From Gallionella sp. (lineage in GTDB: Bacteria; Pseudomonadota; Gammaproteobacteria; Burkholderiales; Gallionellaceae): DNA of 64,000 bases. The notes below the pieces were generated by a model, which had not been told where the DNA came from, did no database searches, and saw only the letters and a program-made list of their open reading frames with translations. Both the position numbers and the translations under genes were made by a program. The stretch is from the NCBI GenBank assembly GCA_028687335.1, contig JAQUAI010000010.1:1-64000 (forward strand), read 5' to 3'. Every line of letters starts with the position of its first letter. Within the stretch, counting starts at the first letter, position 1. Below are positions 17,917-27,440 of this stretch, piece after piece.

Positions 17917-17947
17917 AAGGCACGCCCACAAGGCGTGCCTTTTTTAT
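17917..17947 (+). terminator. Rho-independent terminator after rhlE
   Basis: GGCACGCC, a short loop, then GGCGTGCC followed by a run of T's. It lies 28 bp downstream of the rhlE stop. Confidence 0.92.
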
Positions 17948-18033
17948 TGTTTAGTGGGCTACTGCGGCTTGCTAGCACTCCCCTCTCTAATCCATTAGAG
18001 TTCGTTTCAATCAACAAAAAAATGGGAGCTGTT

Positions 18034-19188
18034 ATGAATAAAAATAATATGCGTTACCTCGCCTCCACCGATTTGCTCGAAATCGAGAGTGTCTTGGACG
18101 AATGGCTCGCACAAGGTGCGCCTCTTTCAATACTGGCTATGCTGCCTGAGACAGAGAAGGCTGCAGTTCCCCAACTCCAATCTGTCTGCCGACAACGTAA
18201 TATTGCCTTGGCCGGCGGTATATTCCCCGCCCTAATTGAAAACGGCCAATTTCGTACCGACGGAATCTGGTTGATGCGTTTTGCTGACACGCCCTATCTT
18301 GCCCTGCATGAAAACCTGTCCTCTGGTGAAGGTGGTGCGCGCCAAACCGCGCAGACCATCGCCGACGGAGTGAAGCGCCACCTACCCAGCGCACAACAAA
18401 AAACCACCTTATTCATGCTGTTCGATGCGATGGTACCCAACGTCTCCAGCATTCTGGACGAGCTGTATCTGAGTTTGGCCAATCGCGTACACTATGCCGG
18501 TGTCAATGCCGGTAGCGAAACATTCCAACCTATGCCCTGCCTGTTTGATGCCGAGCGTATCGTCCAAAACGGCGTGTTGGTAATGCTGATCAGCCCGCAT
18601 CACGGTGCAATTCTCGAACATGGGTATATCGTACCCAGTGCAACGATTAACGCCTCATCCACCGAAGGCAACCGCATAGCTCAAATCGACTGGCGACCCG
18701 CATTTGAGGTGTATCAGGAGATGGTTAAAGCGCATTACGGTGTTGAAATTACGCGCGAAAACTTCTATCAATACGGCGTTCACTTCCCCTTTGGCGTCCT
18801 GCGCGCCAACCACAACGTGGTTGTGCGCATCCCAGTGGCGCTGGATGATTCCGGTGCTTTGTTCTGTGTTGGCGAAGTACCCGCCAATTCAGTACTGGTG
18901 GTATTGGAAGCACCGCAAGTCGATAGTGAGTTGACCCTGCAAGCGTTAACTGAAGGCTTGGCTGGGTTAAACGGCGGCTCTGCCGATGAAGAAGTGCTGT
19001 TGTTCTACTGCGCCGGTCGGCGCATGCATATGGGTCTAGCTGCCGCCAGCCATGAATTGGCTGGTTTTGCCAAACGCACTCAGGCCGCAAAAGTCGGCGG
19101 TGCGCTTTCTCTGGGCGAAATCGGTGGCTCGACGCTCTGGGGCTACCCGCTGTTCCATAACGCAACATTGGTTACCACCCTGTGGTAA
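18034..19188 (+). CDS. FIST domain sensory protein
   Basis: About 384 residues, with a FIST N domain followed by a FIST C domain. FIST proteins sense small ligands, probably amino acids, in the cytoplasm. The start at 18034 follows GGGAGCTGTT. Recognisable segments are LAQGAPLSILAMLPE, GVNAGSETFQPMPCLF near the middle, and the C-terminal FYCAGRRMHMG...GALSLGEIGG. The GGDEF/EAL gene starts 10 bp downstream, so the two are very likely one signalling unit controlling cyclic-di-GMP. Confidence 0.88.
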   Translation: MNKNNMRYLASTDLLEIESVLDEWLAQGAPLSILAMLPETEKAAVPQLQSVCRQRNIALAGGIFPALIENGQFRTDGIWLMRFADTPYLALHENLSSGEGGARQTAQTIADGVKRHLPSAQQKTTLFMLFDAMVPNVSSILDELYLSLANRVHYAGVNAGSETFQPMPCLFDAERIVQNGVLVMLISPHHGAILEHGYIVPSATINASSTEGNRIAQIDWRPAFEVYQEMVKAHYGVEITRENFYQYGVHFPFGVLRANHNVVVRIPVALDDSGALFCVGEVPANSVLVVLEAPQVDSELTLQALTEGLAGLNGGSADEEVLLFYCAGRRMHMGLAAASHELAGFAKRTQAAKVGGALSLGEIGGSTLWGYPLFHNATLVTTLW

Positions 19189-19198
19189 ATAACACGCA

Positions 19199-21790
19199 AT
19201 GAAGAGCAAACTGATTCTCCCCGTGTTGTATGAAATGTCGCTCGCCATCGGTGGCGAGACCAGCCTGCAACCTTTGCTCACCAGAACACTGCAACGATTG
19301 CTGTACTTCACCTCGTTTCCAGCAGGTTTTATTTGCCTAGACCTGCCGGAAAATCCGGCGACCGATACCTTGCACTCCCGTATCAGCGCAGCCGTCGGCG
19401 ACTTTGAATTATTCGAATTAATCGGACAGTCGCTTGAACTGCCGAGTGAGTTGCTATGCGGCATGGGCGCACGCGAAATTGAGTGCCCCCAATTGCTTTC
19501 CGGCCTGCCGACCAGCACGCATTACAACGCCTATCTGCGTCTGCCAATTGACGAGCACGGTGTCATTATTCTGCTGGCTCCGCGTTTGCCGGAAAGCGAA
19601 TTGCCACTGACGCAAATGTTTATGCCGATCATGTCGAACTTGGCAAAATCAATCAAACTTTGCCGTCAACACGATGCCCACAATGCAGCCGTTGCCGCCC
19701 AGCAAGAGCTAATGCAACAGTCGTTGCAACGCAGCGAATTTAGCTTACGCACCCTGCTCGAACTCAGTCCGATCGGTATCGGCTTTTCCTCTGACGGTAT
19801 CGCCGTCGATGTCAATCCGGCGTTTCTAGCATTGTTCGGCTATGACGATGTAAAAGAAATACGTGACAAGCCGCTATACCAACTCATCGCCCCGCAATGC
19901 CGAGCTGAAATCAAAGACCGCGCAATGCGACGCGCACAGGGGCTGCCGGTTGAAGAGTTGTACGAAACAACAGGGCTGCGCAAAGACGGCACTGAATTTC
20001 CGGTATTAGTGGCAGCCAAACGTGTTGTGCTGCCGGAAGGCCCGATGACATTTTCCTTTTTCATCGACATCACCGAACGTAAAAATAACGAACAGCAACT
20101 CAGCGCCACCAACGAGTTGCTGCATTCCGTCCTTGAGACCGCACCAGTGCGCATCTTCTGGAAAGATGCCCAACTGCACTATCTAGGTTGCAACAGCCTG
20201 TTCGCGCACGATGCCGGATTACAACAACCCGCCGAGTTGATAGGCAAAGATGACTACCAAATGGGTTGGCACGAACAGGCCGACATCTACCGAGCAGATG
20301 ATCGCCACGTGATGGATTCGGAATTGCCAAAAGTTAATTTTGAAGAGCCACAAACCACACCAGACGGCAAGACCATCTGGCTGCGCACTTCAAAATTACC
20401 ACTGCGCAACCCAGCAGGGAAAGTCATCGGCATACTTGGCTTGTACGATGACATTACCGCGCATAAAGAAGCCGAAGCACAAATTCGCCATCTAGCCTTT
20501 TACGACCCGCTCACCGGCCTGCCCAATCGCCGCCTATTTGCCGACCGCCTACAACTGGCGTGCGCAACCAGCCAGCGCACACAAAACTGGTGTGCCCTAC
20601 TGCTGTTCGATCTTGATCATTTCAAAGTCATCAACGACACGCGCGGTCACAGTATCGGCGACAAAGTACTCGTTGAAGTTGCCAAGCGCGTGCAGGCTTG
20701 CGTGCGCGAAGGCGACACTGTGGCCCGTTTTGGCGGCGACGAATTCGTGGTGATACTCGACAATCTAAGCAGTGCCGCAAACAGTGCCTCGATTCAAGCC
20801 GAAAATGTGGCAGACAAAATACGCAGCCAAATTTCATCGCCGTACCTGTTTGACGATACCGAATATCACATCACGCCGAGTATCGGCATCACACTCTTCC
20901 TCGGACATAATGTCGGCGAAGAATTTTTGATGGCGCGCGCCGACAACGCCATGTATCAGGCCAAAACCGCCGGACGCAATTGCCTGCGTTTTTACGACCC
21001 TGTCATGCAGCAAGCACTGGAAGCGCGCACCGAGTTGGAGAGTGCCTTGCGCAACGCGCTACCGCGCGAAGAACTTGAACTGTTCTACCAACCCCAAGTT
21101 GACCACACCGGAAAATTACTCGGAGCGGAGGCGCTGTTGCGCTGGCGGCAGGCCGATGGTGAATTAGTCTCGCCAGCACGCTTCATTCCCGTCGCGGAAG
21201 AGACCAGCCTGATTCTGCCCATCGGCGACTGGGTTAGAAAACAGGCTTGTACACAACTGGCACGCTGGGCGGCCACAAAACGTTTTGCCAATGCCACACT
21301 TTCCGTCAACGTCAGCGCGCGCGAATTCCGTCATCCCGATTTTGTCGGCTCGATTCGTACGGTATTGGCGGAAACAAATATCAACCCAGAACAACTAAAG
21401 CTCGAACTTACCGAAAGTCTGCTGATTGAAAACGTCGAGAGCAGCATCCGCAAAATTACCGAACTAAAATCATTGGGAATACGCTTTTCCATCGACGATT
21501 TTGGTACTGGCTACTCGTCACTTAGCTATCTGAAAAGCCTTCCGCTCGACCAAATCAAAATCGACCAGTCGTTTGTACGTGACATCGCCAGCGACCCTAA
21601 CGATGCTGCCATCGTCAAAACCGTGGTCGCCATGGCCAAAAGCTTAGACCTTGACATCATTGCCGAGGGGGTAGAAAACGAAGCACAACGCGCCTTTTTG
21701 CAAGGTTGCGGCTGTAACTCATTTCAGGGATATTTGTTCGGGCGGCCCGTTCCAGCGAGCGAATTCGAGCAGACCTGGCTACGCAACTAA
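19199..21790 (+). CDS. PAS-PAS-GGDEF-EAL cyclic-di-GMP protein
   Basis: 863 residues without membrane segments. The N-terminal ~180 residues are unassigned, possibly GAF-like. Two PAS domains follow (~180-300 and ~300-425), then GGDEF with FGGDEF intact and EAL with the GAEALLRW motif. DDFGTGYSSLSYL and IDQSFVRDI later in the EAL domain suggest an active phosphodiesterase, so it may have both activities. It is coupled to the FIST gene upstream. The intergenic stretch to exbD contains a run of ten C's (21812-21821). Confidence 0.92.
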   Translation: MKSKLILPVLYEMSLAIGGETSLQPLLTRTLQRLLYFTSFPAGFICLDLPENPATDTLHSRISAAVGDFELFELIGQSLELPSELLCGMGAREIECPQLLSGLPTSTHYNAYLRLPIDEHGVIILLAPRLPESELPLTQMFMPIMSNLAKSIKLCRQHDAHNAAVAAQQELMQQSLQRSEFSLRTLLELSPIGIGFSSDGIAVDVNPAFLALFGYDDVKEIRDKPLYQLIAPQCRAEIKDRAMRRAQGLPVEELYETTGLRKDGTEFPVLVAAKRVVLPEGPMTFSFFIDITERKNNEQQLSATNELLHSVLETAPVRIFWKDAQLHYLGCNSLFAHDAGLQQPAELIGKDDYQMGWHEQADIYRADDRHVMDSELPKVNFEEPQTTPDGKTIWLRTSKLPLRNPAGKVIGILGLYDDITAHKEAEAQIRHLAFYDPLTGLPNRRLFADRLQLACATSQRTQNWCALLLFDLDHFKVINDTRGHSIGDKVLVEVAKRVQACVREGDTVARFGGDEFVVILDNLSSAANSASIQAENVADKIRSQISSPYLFDDTEYHITPSIGITLFLGHNVGEEFLMARADNAMYQAKTAGRNCLRFYDPVMQQALEARTELESALRNALPREELELFYQPQVDHTGKLLGAEALLRWRQADGELVSPARFIPVAEETSLILPIGDWVRKQACTQLARWAATKRFANATLSVNVSAREFRHPDFVGSIRTVLAETNINPEQLKLELTESLLIENVESSIRKITELKSLGIRFSIDDFGTGYSSLSYLKSLPLDQIKIDQSFVRDIASDPNDAAIVKTVVAMAKSLDLDIIAEGVENEAQRAFLQGCGCNSFQGYLFGRPVPASEFEQTWLRN

Positions 21791-21828
21791 CTCCATTCGG
21801 GGCGCATCGATCCCCCCCCCCGATCCGC

Positions 21829-22233
21829 TCACTTCGCCATCGTAATAAACGACAGTTTGCCGACACCGGCATGTTGCGCCAAGGCCATCAACTCTGCGAT
21901 GCGTCCGTAAGGCACGGCTTGGTCGGCTTCGATTTGCAATTGGAACTGCGGATCAAGTGCGCGCTGGCGCAAGGTTTCCGCCAGCATCTCGTCGCTGATA
22001 TGCGCTTGATCCAGCGCGATGTTGCCCTGTGCATCCACTTCCAGACTCACCTTTTGCGGCTTGTCGTTTTGCTGCACCGCGTCAGTCTTGGGCAGTGAAA
22101 TTTTGAGCGACTGCGGCGACAGCAGCGGTGCGGTAATGATGAACACGACCAGCAACACCAGCATCACGTCAACCAGCGGCGTGACGTTAATCTCGCTCAT
22201 CATGTCGCCTTCGGAATGATTGCCGAATGACAT
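21829..22233 (-). CDS. exbD: Biopolymer transport protein ExbD/TolR
   Basis: 134 residues, one membrane segment (~17-40) with the essential Asp in EINVTPLVDVMLVLLVVF, and a periplasmic domain ending in GKLSFITMAK. Together with ExbB it uses the proton gradient to energise TonB. It starts 5 bp after exbB and is the last gene of the uptake operon. The order tonB-exbB-exbD and the two receptors in the same run favour ExbD over TolR. Confidence 0.92.
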   Translation of the reverse strand: MSFGNHSEGDMMSEINVTPLVDVMLVLLVVFIITAPLLSPQSLKISLPKTDAVQQNDKPQKVSLEVDAQGNIALDQAHISDEMLAETLRQRALDPQFQLQIEADQAVPYGRIAELMALAQHAGVGKLSFITMAK

Positions 22234-22238
22234 TGCCC

Positions 22239-22895
22239 TTACCCCTTAAAGTTGTGTTTCAACGCTAGTCGCATGAAGTCATGCGCAAAATTTTCCAGCT
22301 CGGTAATGCGCAGCTTCAGGCCACGCAAAAAATAGTTATATGCCAACACCGCAGGCAGTGCGGTAGCAATACCAATTGCGGTCGCAATCAGTGCTTCGCC
22401 AATCGGACCAGCCACCACATCCAGCGAAGCGGCACCGCTTTGCCCGATATTTTGCAACGCGTGCATGATGCCCCACACCGTGCCGAACAGACCAATGAAG
22501 GGGGCAGTCGAGCCGATACTAGCCAGCTCGGCCAAGCCGTGTTCGTGATGGCGCTGAATGTTTTGCACCTGCTTGCGCAACTGCCGTTCCAGCACTTCCT
22601 GTGGCGCACCGGTATGCATCAAATCCTGACGATCCGAACTCAACGCTTTTAATTCGGCAAAACCGGCTTTGGCCAAACGCGCCACATCACCCTCGCCCGT
22701 TGCCGATGCTTCCTCGGCATTGCGCCAGTCGCGTGCCGCCCAAAACGTGTCATGGAAAGCGCGATTGAGTTGGCGATCCTGCTTCTGCCGCCACAACTTA
22801 AACAAGGCAATCGACCATGTCACCACAGACAACAACACCAGCAACCACAAAGTGCCTGCCACAACCGGAGAATCAATAGAAAACAGCTCATTCAT
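22239..22895 (-). CDS. exbB: MotA/TolQ/ExbB proton channel protein ExbB
   Basis: 218 residues with three membrane segments: ~13-33, ~127-150 and ~165-190. The family signature STAPFIGLFGTVWGIMHAL lies in the second. The start codon overlaps the tonB stop (ATGA), showing translational coupling. It forms the proton channel with ExbD in the inner membrane. Confidence 0.94.
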   Translation of the reverse strand: MNELFSIDSPVVAGTLWLLVLLSVVTWSIALFKLWRQKQDRQLNRAFHDTFWAARDWRNAEEASATGEGDVARLAKAGFAELKALSSDRQDLMHTGAPQEVLERQLRKQVQNIQRHHEHGLAELASIGSTAPFIGLFGTVWGIMHALQNIGQSGAASLDVVAGPIGEALIATAIGIATALPAVLAYNYFLRGLKLRITELENFAHDFMRLALKHNFKG

Positions 22896-23590
22896 GCTTC
22901 GTCATCCTCAAAAGAAAAATCAACGGGAACCCGTGCCCACTGCGTAACTGCCCTGCCCGCGCGCGTTGCGGGGGTAAAGCGCCAAGTTTTGACGGCTGCC
23001 ATTGCCGCGTTATCCAACACCTCATGCCCGCTGCTGCGAAACACATTCACCGCACCGCAACGGCCCTCGGCCAGCACCTCAACATTCAGCATCACCTTAC
23101 CCTTCCACCCCATGCGGCGCGCAGCCATCGGATAAGGCGGGCGCGGGTTGTTCAGATAACGCGCTTTGTAGTCCGCCTCGGTATCCATCACGGGCGCAGC
23201 GGCCACCGCCGGCGCGGCAGCGGCAACTGGCGGTGGGGCTTGCGGCGGTGCAACCGGCATGGGCGGTTGCGGCGCAGCTTCCGCCACCTCTCTCACCACG
23301 GGCTTGGGTACAGGGCGTTCACTGCGTTCAACTTTGGGTTGCGGCTTTGGCGGCTCCGGTGGCGGTTCCGCCACCGGAGCTTGTTGCATGGCAATTGAAA
23401 CCGACATTTCGTTCACCACAATGGCGGGCTGCTCAGGCTGCACCAACCAAGCCAAACCCAGCGCGATATGCACAGCCACCACCAGCATGACCACACCCGC
23501 CCGCTCCCGCAACGGCGTGCGTTCATAGTCCAGCGAATAGGCGCGCGGAAGTGCCATGAAAGAAGGTTGGGAAAGTACGAGGGTCGTCAT
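22892..23590 (-). CDS. tonB: TonB energy-transducing protein
   Basis: About 232 residues. One N-terminal membrane segment (VVMLVVAVHIALGLAW), a long Pro/Ala/Glu/Lys-rich periplasmic linker (residues ~70-135), and a C-terminal TonB domain with YPMAARRMGWKGKVMLNVEV and WRFTPATRAGR. The start is placed at 23590, directly after the receptor stop (TAGGATG). It carries proton-gradient energy from ExbBD to the receptors. Confidence 0.93.
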   Translation of the reverse strand: MTTLVLSQPSFMALPRAYSLDYERTPLRERAGVVMLVVAVHIALGLAWLVQPEQPAIVVNEMSVSIAMQQAPVAEPPPEPPKPQPKVERSERPVPKPVVREVAEAAPQPPMPVAPPQAPPPVAAAAPAVAAAPVMDTEADYKARYLNNPRPPYPMAARRMGWKGKVMLNVEVLAEGRCGAVNVFRSSGHEVLDNAAMAAVKTWRFTPATRAGRAVTQWARVPVDFSFEDDEA

Positions 23591-23591
23591 C

Positions 23592-25718
23592 CTACCAGTG
23601 CCCCTCCAAGGTAAACAACACACTTCGGTTGCCACGATCCGAAGTATTCAGTTGCCACTCATTCCCCGCCGCCATCTGAAGGTTTTGGCGCACGGTATCG
23701 GCGGCCAATAAATTCTGCCCAGATATGCGCAAATTGAATTGGGGTGTGAGCTTGTAAAGCCAATACGCGTCAAGCAGCACCTTGGCCTTAGTCAACGCGC
23801 GCTGTTCGGCGGGAATATCGGTTTCGCTCCGCCCAGATAATTGCAAAGTCACACCGTAACTTGACTGCCATGCGGGCAAACTTTGCTCCACTCCGGTTGA
23901 AAATACATAACGTGGCGTATCGCGCGCCATACGCCGCAGACCGAGCCGCACATCATCAACTTGCGCATGTGGCAAGGTCAGATGCGCTTTGATCGTTGCC
24001 CCCTTCCAGCCCAAGCTGTCGGTGCGTAATTTGCCATCTAACTCCCATCCCCAATGCCGTGCGCGTCCTTGGTTGTAAGGCCGGTTAACCCAGCGCGCGC
24101 CTTCCAGTTGCACATTGCGCTCAATGAAGTCGTGCGTGTCGCGCACATACATATTGGCCGCCACCATACCGCTCTCATCGGCCAAATAACGTTCAAGCAC
24201 CGCTTCAAAATTCAGGTTACGCTCGGGACGCAAATTGGGATTTCCGCGCTGATCGGCTTCTATCGGCGTATTGGCGGTAATACTGCGCACCGTTGAGTTG
24301 CTCACCTCGTCCAGTTTCGGCATTTTGAATCCGGCACCTAGCGATGTACGCATGACCCATTGTTCGGCGGGCTCCCAACGCAAGGCAACTGAGGGTAGCC
24401 AGCGCGAGTGCTGCTGGGCGGTCGCATCGGAAACGAGTTGGAAAGATTCGTTGCGCAAACCGTAAGTAAAAATCGTTTTCGGCTGCACAGTCCAGTCATC
24501 CTGAACCCAGAAAATATGCTGTCTTTCACTCGCGTTATGCACGGCTGTAGCAACAAAACTGCCGCCAAATTGTTGCTCGTCCTGACGGCGCAATTGCACA
24601 TATTCCGCACCCGCCGCCAGCAAATGATCCTGCTCAGGACGATCAAAACGCAAAGCTAGATTGGTTTCATTTTCATTGCTTAGACTATGCTCAGTTGCCG
24701 TACTTGGCACATTCAGCGCGGTATAACTATCCCGCACCGTATCTACCGAGCGGCGACCGCGATTAAGCGATGCCCGTCCAGATAGTTTGTTTTCACCCCA
24801 GCGTTTCTCGCCCTCGGCACGCAAACGCAACAAGCGCCGATGATTGCTTTCATCGCTCATACGCATGCCGTTATATGCCAAGCCCGTGCCTGTTGCTGGG
24901 TTGGTATAGGCATTCAGCAGGCTGTCATTATTGCGCCGCCCCAAACCGTCAAAAAACAAAGGCGAGAGACTGAACGTGTCTTGCCCGCTCTTCCAGTTCA
25001 AGCGCGGAGAAAGAACAAATTCTCGAAAAGCATAGCGCCCTTCATCCTGGTCATGCTGCCACGAAGTACGCACACCAGCCACGCTATCCTGCCTATCCAT
25101 TTCCCGCAGCGATGGGGTACGGTGCAGATTCAGCGTCACTGGCAGCGTCCAAGCAAACCCCTTATCCCCACCGGACTCAGTCCATGTAAATTGGCTGACA
25201 GGGATTGTGCCGTTTACACCAAGCGCAGCCTTCACCGCACGGGAACGCTTGGACATGGCTTTTTTCATAATGAGGTTAACCGTCACCGACGCACCGCCAC
25301 CGAATTCAGCCGATGTGCCACGCAGAATCTCCACCCGTTCCAGTTCGCCTGACGGCAAGCGTCCAACCACACCGGAGACAATGCGCGAACCGCCCGCAGG
25401 ACGCTCACCATCCACCAGAATATCCACTGAATCGCGCGACATTCCCCGCACGCGCTGCGAGCTTGAACCGTCCGCATTCTGGCTACCCAACTCGACACCG
25501 GGCAACTTGCCCAGCACTTCGCCGATGGTCATCACACCAAAGTTTTCAATCTCTTTGCGGGAGACCACAACCTTCTGCGTCACCGCATCGCGACGTTGCG
25601 CAACAGCTTCCGAAGGAGCGGTCACCTTCACTTCAGGCAGGGTCGGACGATCTTCAGCGTGAGCCAAATCAACTGAAAAAAGCACAACACAAGACCATCT
25701 AAAAACAGAGTGACGCAT
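23592..25718 (-). CDS. TonB-dependent outer membrane receptor (FepA/CirA-like)
   Basis: 708 residues. A signal peptide ends near AHAED. The plug domain begins EVKVTAPSEAVAQR, with VRGMSRDSVDILVDGERP and a VEILRGTSAEFGGGASVTV stretch. A 22-strand barrel ends in Trp (LFTLEGHW), as usual for outer membrane proteins. The ligand is likely a metal chelate but cannot be read from sequence. tonB follows directly, so this receptor and its energiser are made together. Confidence 0.92.
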   Translation of the reverse strand: MRHSVFRWSCVVLFSVDLAHAEDRPTLPEVKVTAPSEAVAQRRDAVTQKVVVSRKEIENFGVMTIGEVLGKLPGVELGSQNADGSSSQRVRGMSRDSVDILVDGERPAGGSRIVSGVVGRLPSGELERVEILRGTSAEFGGGASVTVNLIMKKAMSKRSRAVKAALGVNGTIPVSQFTWTESGGDKGFAWTLPVTLNLHRTPSLREMDRQDSVAGVRTSWQHDQDEGRYAFREFVLSPRLNWKSGQDTFSLSPLFFDGLGRRNNDSLLNAYTNPATGTGLAYNGMRMSDESNHRRLLRLRAEGEKRWGENKLSGRASLNRGRRSVDTVRDSYTALNVPSTATEHSLSNENETNLALRFDRPEQDHLLAAGAEYVQLRRQDEQQFGGSFVATAVHNASERQHIFWVQDDWTVQPKTIFTYGLRNESFQLVSDATAQQHSRWLPSVALRWEPAEQWVMRTSLGAGFKMPKLDEVSNSTVRSITANTPIEADQRGNPNLRPERNLNFEAVLERYLADESGMVAANMYVRDTHDFIERNVQLEGARWVNRPYNQGRARHWGWELDGKLRTDSLGWKGATIKAHLTLPHAQVDDVRLGLRRMARDTPRYVFSTGVEQSLPAWQSSYGVTLQLSGRSETDIPAEQRALTKAKVLLDAYWLYKLTPQFNLRISGQNLLAADTVRQNLQMAAGNEWQLNTSDRGNRSVLFTLEGHW

Positions 25719-25728
25719 AAGTAACCGC

Positions 25729-26388
25729 CTAAATCGACAAAAATATTCTGCGCAAACCCAACAGAATTAGTACCGCCGCCGCGCCCCAGCGTATCCAGCG
25801 GGTTAGCCAATCGCGGTTATCGCGCAAACTGGAACCAAACAGGCAGATCAGGGGCAGTAAAACCAGCAATGGGGTCAATGCTGCGCCCAAGCCAAAGGCC
25901 ACGCCGTTTGCCATCCCCAATTTGACGCTGCCTGCCGCCGCGCACACTGCCAACAGCGAAGCCAGCGGAGCACACGGTGTGAGACTGAGCGAAAAACCCA
26001 GCAGAAGCGGCGGTGTTTGCCCGGCATTACGCACGATACCGCAGGGTTTATGAGCTTCAGCCGGACGCAACAACCATGCACCGGCAATGAGCGAGACCAA
26101 GCCAATGATGATATTACCTACCCCGCCATTAAGTACCTGTGCCAGCCACATCCCCGCCCCGCCCGCCAGTGCGCCAAGCAAGGCATAGGCCACGATGCGA
26201 CCGCTGGCGAACAGCAGAGTGTCACGCAAGGCTTCAAGCTGAGTGCCACCGCGCCCCAACACCCACGTCCCCATAAAAGGCAGACAGGTGGCGGTACAGG
26301 CGGTTAAACCCAGCGAGACACCGAGCAGCCAGATGGCGAAAAATGTCGTCTCCTGCGGCAGCAAGGCGGGATCGAGAAAATCACCCAT
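25729..26388 (-). CDS. CcdA/DsbD-like or TauE-like membrane protein
   Basis: 219 residues with six or seven membrane segments. Paired cysteines lie in two segments: CTATC near residues 31-35, and TPCAPLASLLAVC near 137-147. The SLTPC..P arrangement resembles the CcdA/DsbD membrane core that passes reducing equivalents across the membrane; annotation as a sulfite exporter TauE-like protein is also possible. It overlaps the polyferredoxin gene by 8 bp, so a joint redox role is likely. Confidence 0.75.
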   Translation of the reverse strand: MGDFLDPALLPQETTFFAIWLLGVSLGLTACTATCLPFMGTWVLGRGGTQLEALRDTLLFASGRIVAYALLGALAGGAGMWLAQVLNGGVGNIIIGLVSLIAGAWLLRPAEAHKPCGIVRNAGQTPPLLLGFSLSLTPCAPLASLLAVCAAAGSVKLGMANGVAFGLGAALTPLLVLLPLICLFGSSLRDNRDWLTRWIRWGAAAVLILLGLRRIFLSI

Positions 26389-27436
26389 TGTTCACGTCCG
26401 GCATTGCCACTGCGATCTTGATGACACGCTTTTTCGGCATGCCTTCCGGTGACTCTTGTTTGACGCGATTTTTGTAATACTCGCGCGACGAGCCAAACAA
26501 CTTGATCCCAAAAAACTTGATCTGAATCACGCCATCGTCCGGGCAGTATTCGGCACAACGGCCACACAAAGTGCAATCTTCATGGAACGCTTTCTTGCCA
26601 AACTCGGTGCCGATTTCGTGAATATCCATCGGGCAGGCTTTTTCACAAACACCGCATTTTTCGCATTTCTCATGCGACTCCACTTTTACCAACCTCATCG
26701 GCGACAGTCTTTGGAACAGCGCGTTCCAAGACAGCAGCGGACAGATACGGCAGAACGGCTGGCGCACCGCCAGCGCGGCGATGATAATGAAGCCGAACAT
26801 CGCATTACCCAACGCACCCAAAAACATATTGATGCCCGTGCCGGTACGCAAAGCGATTTGCTCGGTGTCAGCGGTCAGCAAAGTGGTCGCCAAACGCGAT
26901 GGACACACTTGGCAAAACGGGTCACCCAGCTCGTTGGATGCCACGCCCATACCCGCCAGCAAAGGCAAGCCGAGCACCAGCACCAACAACATCAGCCATT
27001 TCACCGGACGCACGCGCCCGACATTGCCGGGCGTGAATTGATGCAATGGACGCTTCAACCTTCTGCCGATTTTGTTGAGTAATTCCTGCACCGTACCCAA
27101 AGGACATACCCAGCCGCAAAACGCCTTGTTGAGAAAAAAGAAGAACATGAAAAATACGCCCACCGACATCAAGGTAGGAATAAACACTTTCAATGTCACC
27201 TCTTGCGCCTTGGCCAGTGCCTCGCCAACACGGTGATGCAACTGGTGCTGATTCACAATCAGAATGCAGTGATCGCCTGTTTGCTTGTCGAACGCACAGG
27301 ACAATGAAGGTAAAGCCTGAGAAATACGGTCAACGGTATAAGTACCCAGCAGTGCCCCGCCGTACACGGTGACAAACAACATGATGATCTGCACGGTAAA
27401 ACGGAAACGTCCCAAAGTCGGGAATAGTTTTTTCAA
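26381..27436 (-). CDS. NapH/CcoG-like membrane polyferredoxin
   Basis: About 351 residues, with four or five membrane segments. CGWVCP and CRICP cysteine motifs are of the NapH/NosR/FtrD type. Two C-terminal 4Fe-4S clusters are CEKCGVCEKACP and CTLCGRCAEYCP. The start at 27436 follows the upstream stop by 4 nt (TGACATG). Such proteins carry electrons through the inner membrane to periplasmic acceptors. Placed among TonB genes, it probably supports reduction of imported metal or of a periplasmic metal protein; this is inference. Confidence 0.85.
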   Translation of the reverse strand: MKKLFPTLGRFRFTVQIIMLFVTVYGGALLGTYTVDRISQALPSLSCAFDKQTGDHCILIVNQHQLHHRVGEALAKAQEVTLKVFIPTLMSVGVFFMFFFFLNKAFCGWVCPLGTVQELLNKIGRRLKRPLHQFTPGNVGRVRPVKWLMLLVLVLGLPLLAGMGVASNELGDPFCQVCPSRLATTLLTADTEQIALRTGTGINMFLGALGNAMFGFIIIAALAVRQPFCRICPLLSWNALFQRLSPMRLVKVESHEKCEKCGVCEKACPMDIHEIGTEFGKKAFHEDCTLCGRCAEYCPDDGVIQIKFFGIKLFGSSREYYKNRVKQESPEGMPKKRVIKIAVAMPDVNNG

Positions 27437-27440
27437 CATG

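Noticed and set aside
21812-21821. Run of ten C's
   Set aside because: It lies between convergent stops, so slippage would affect no reading frame.
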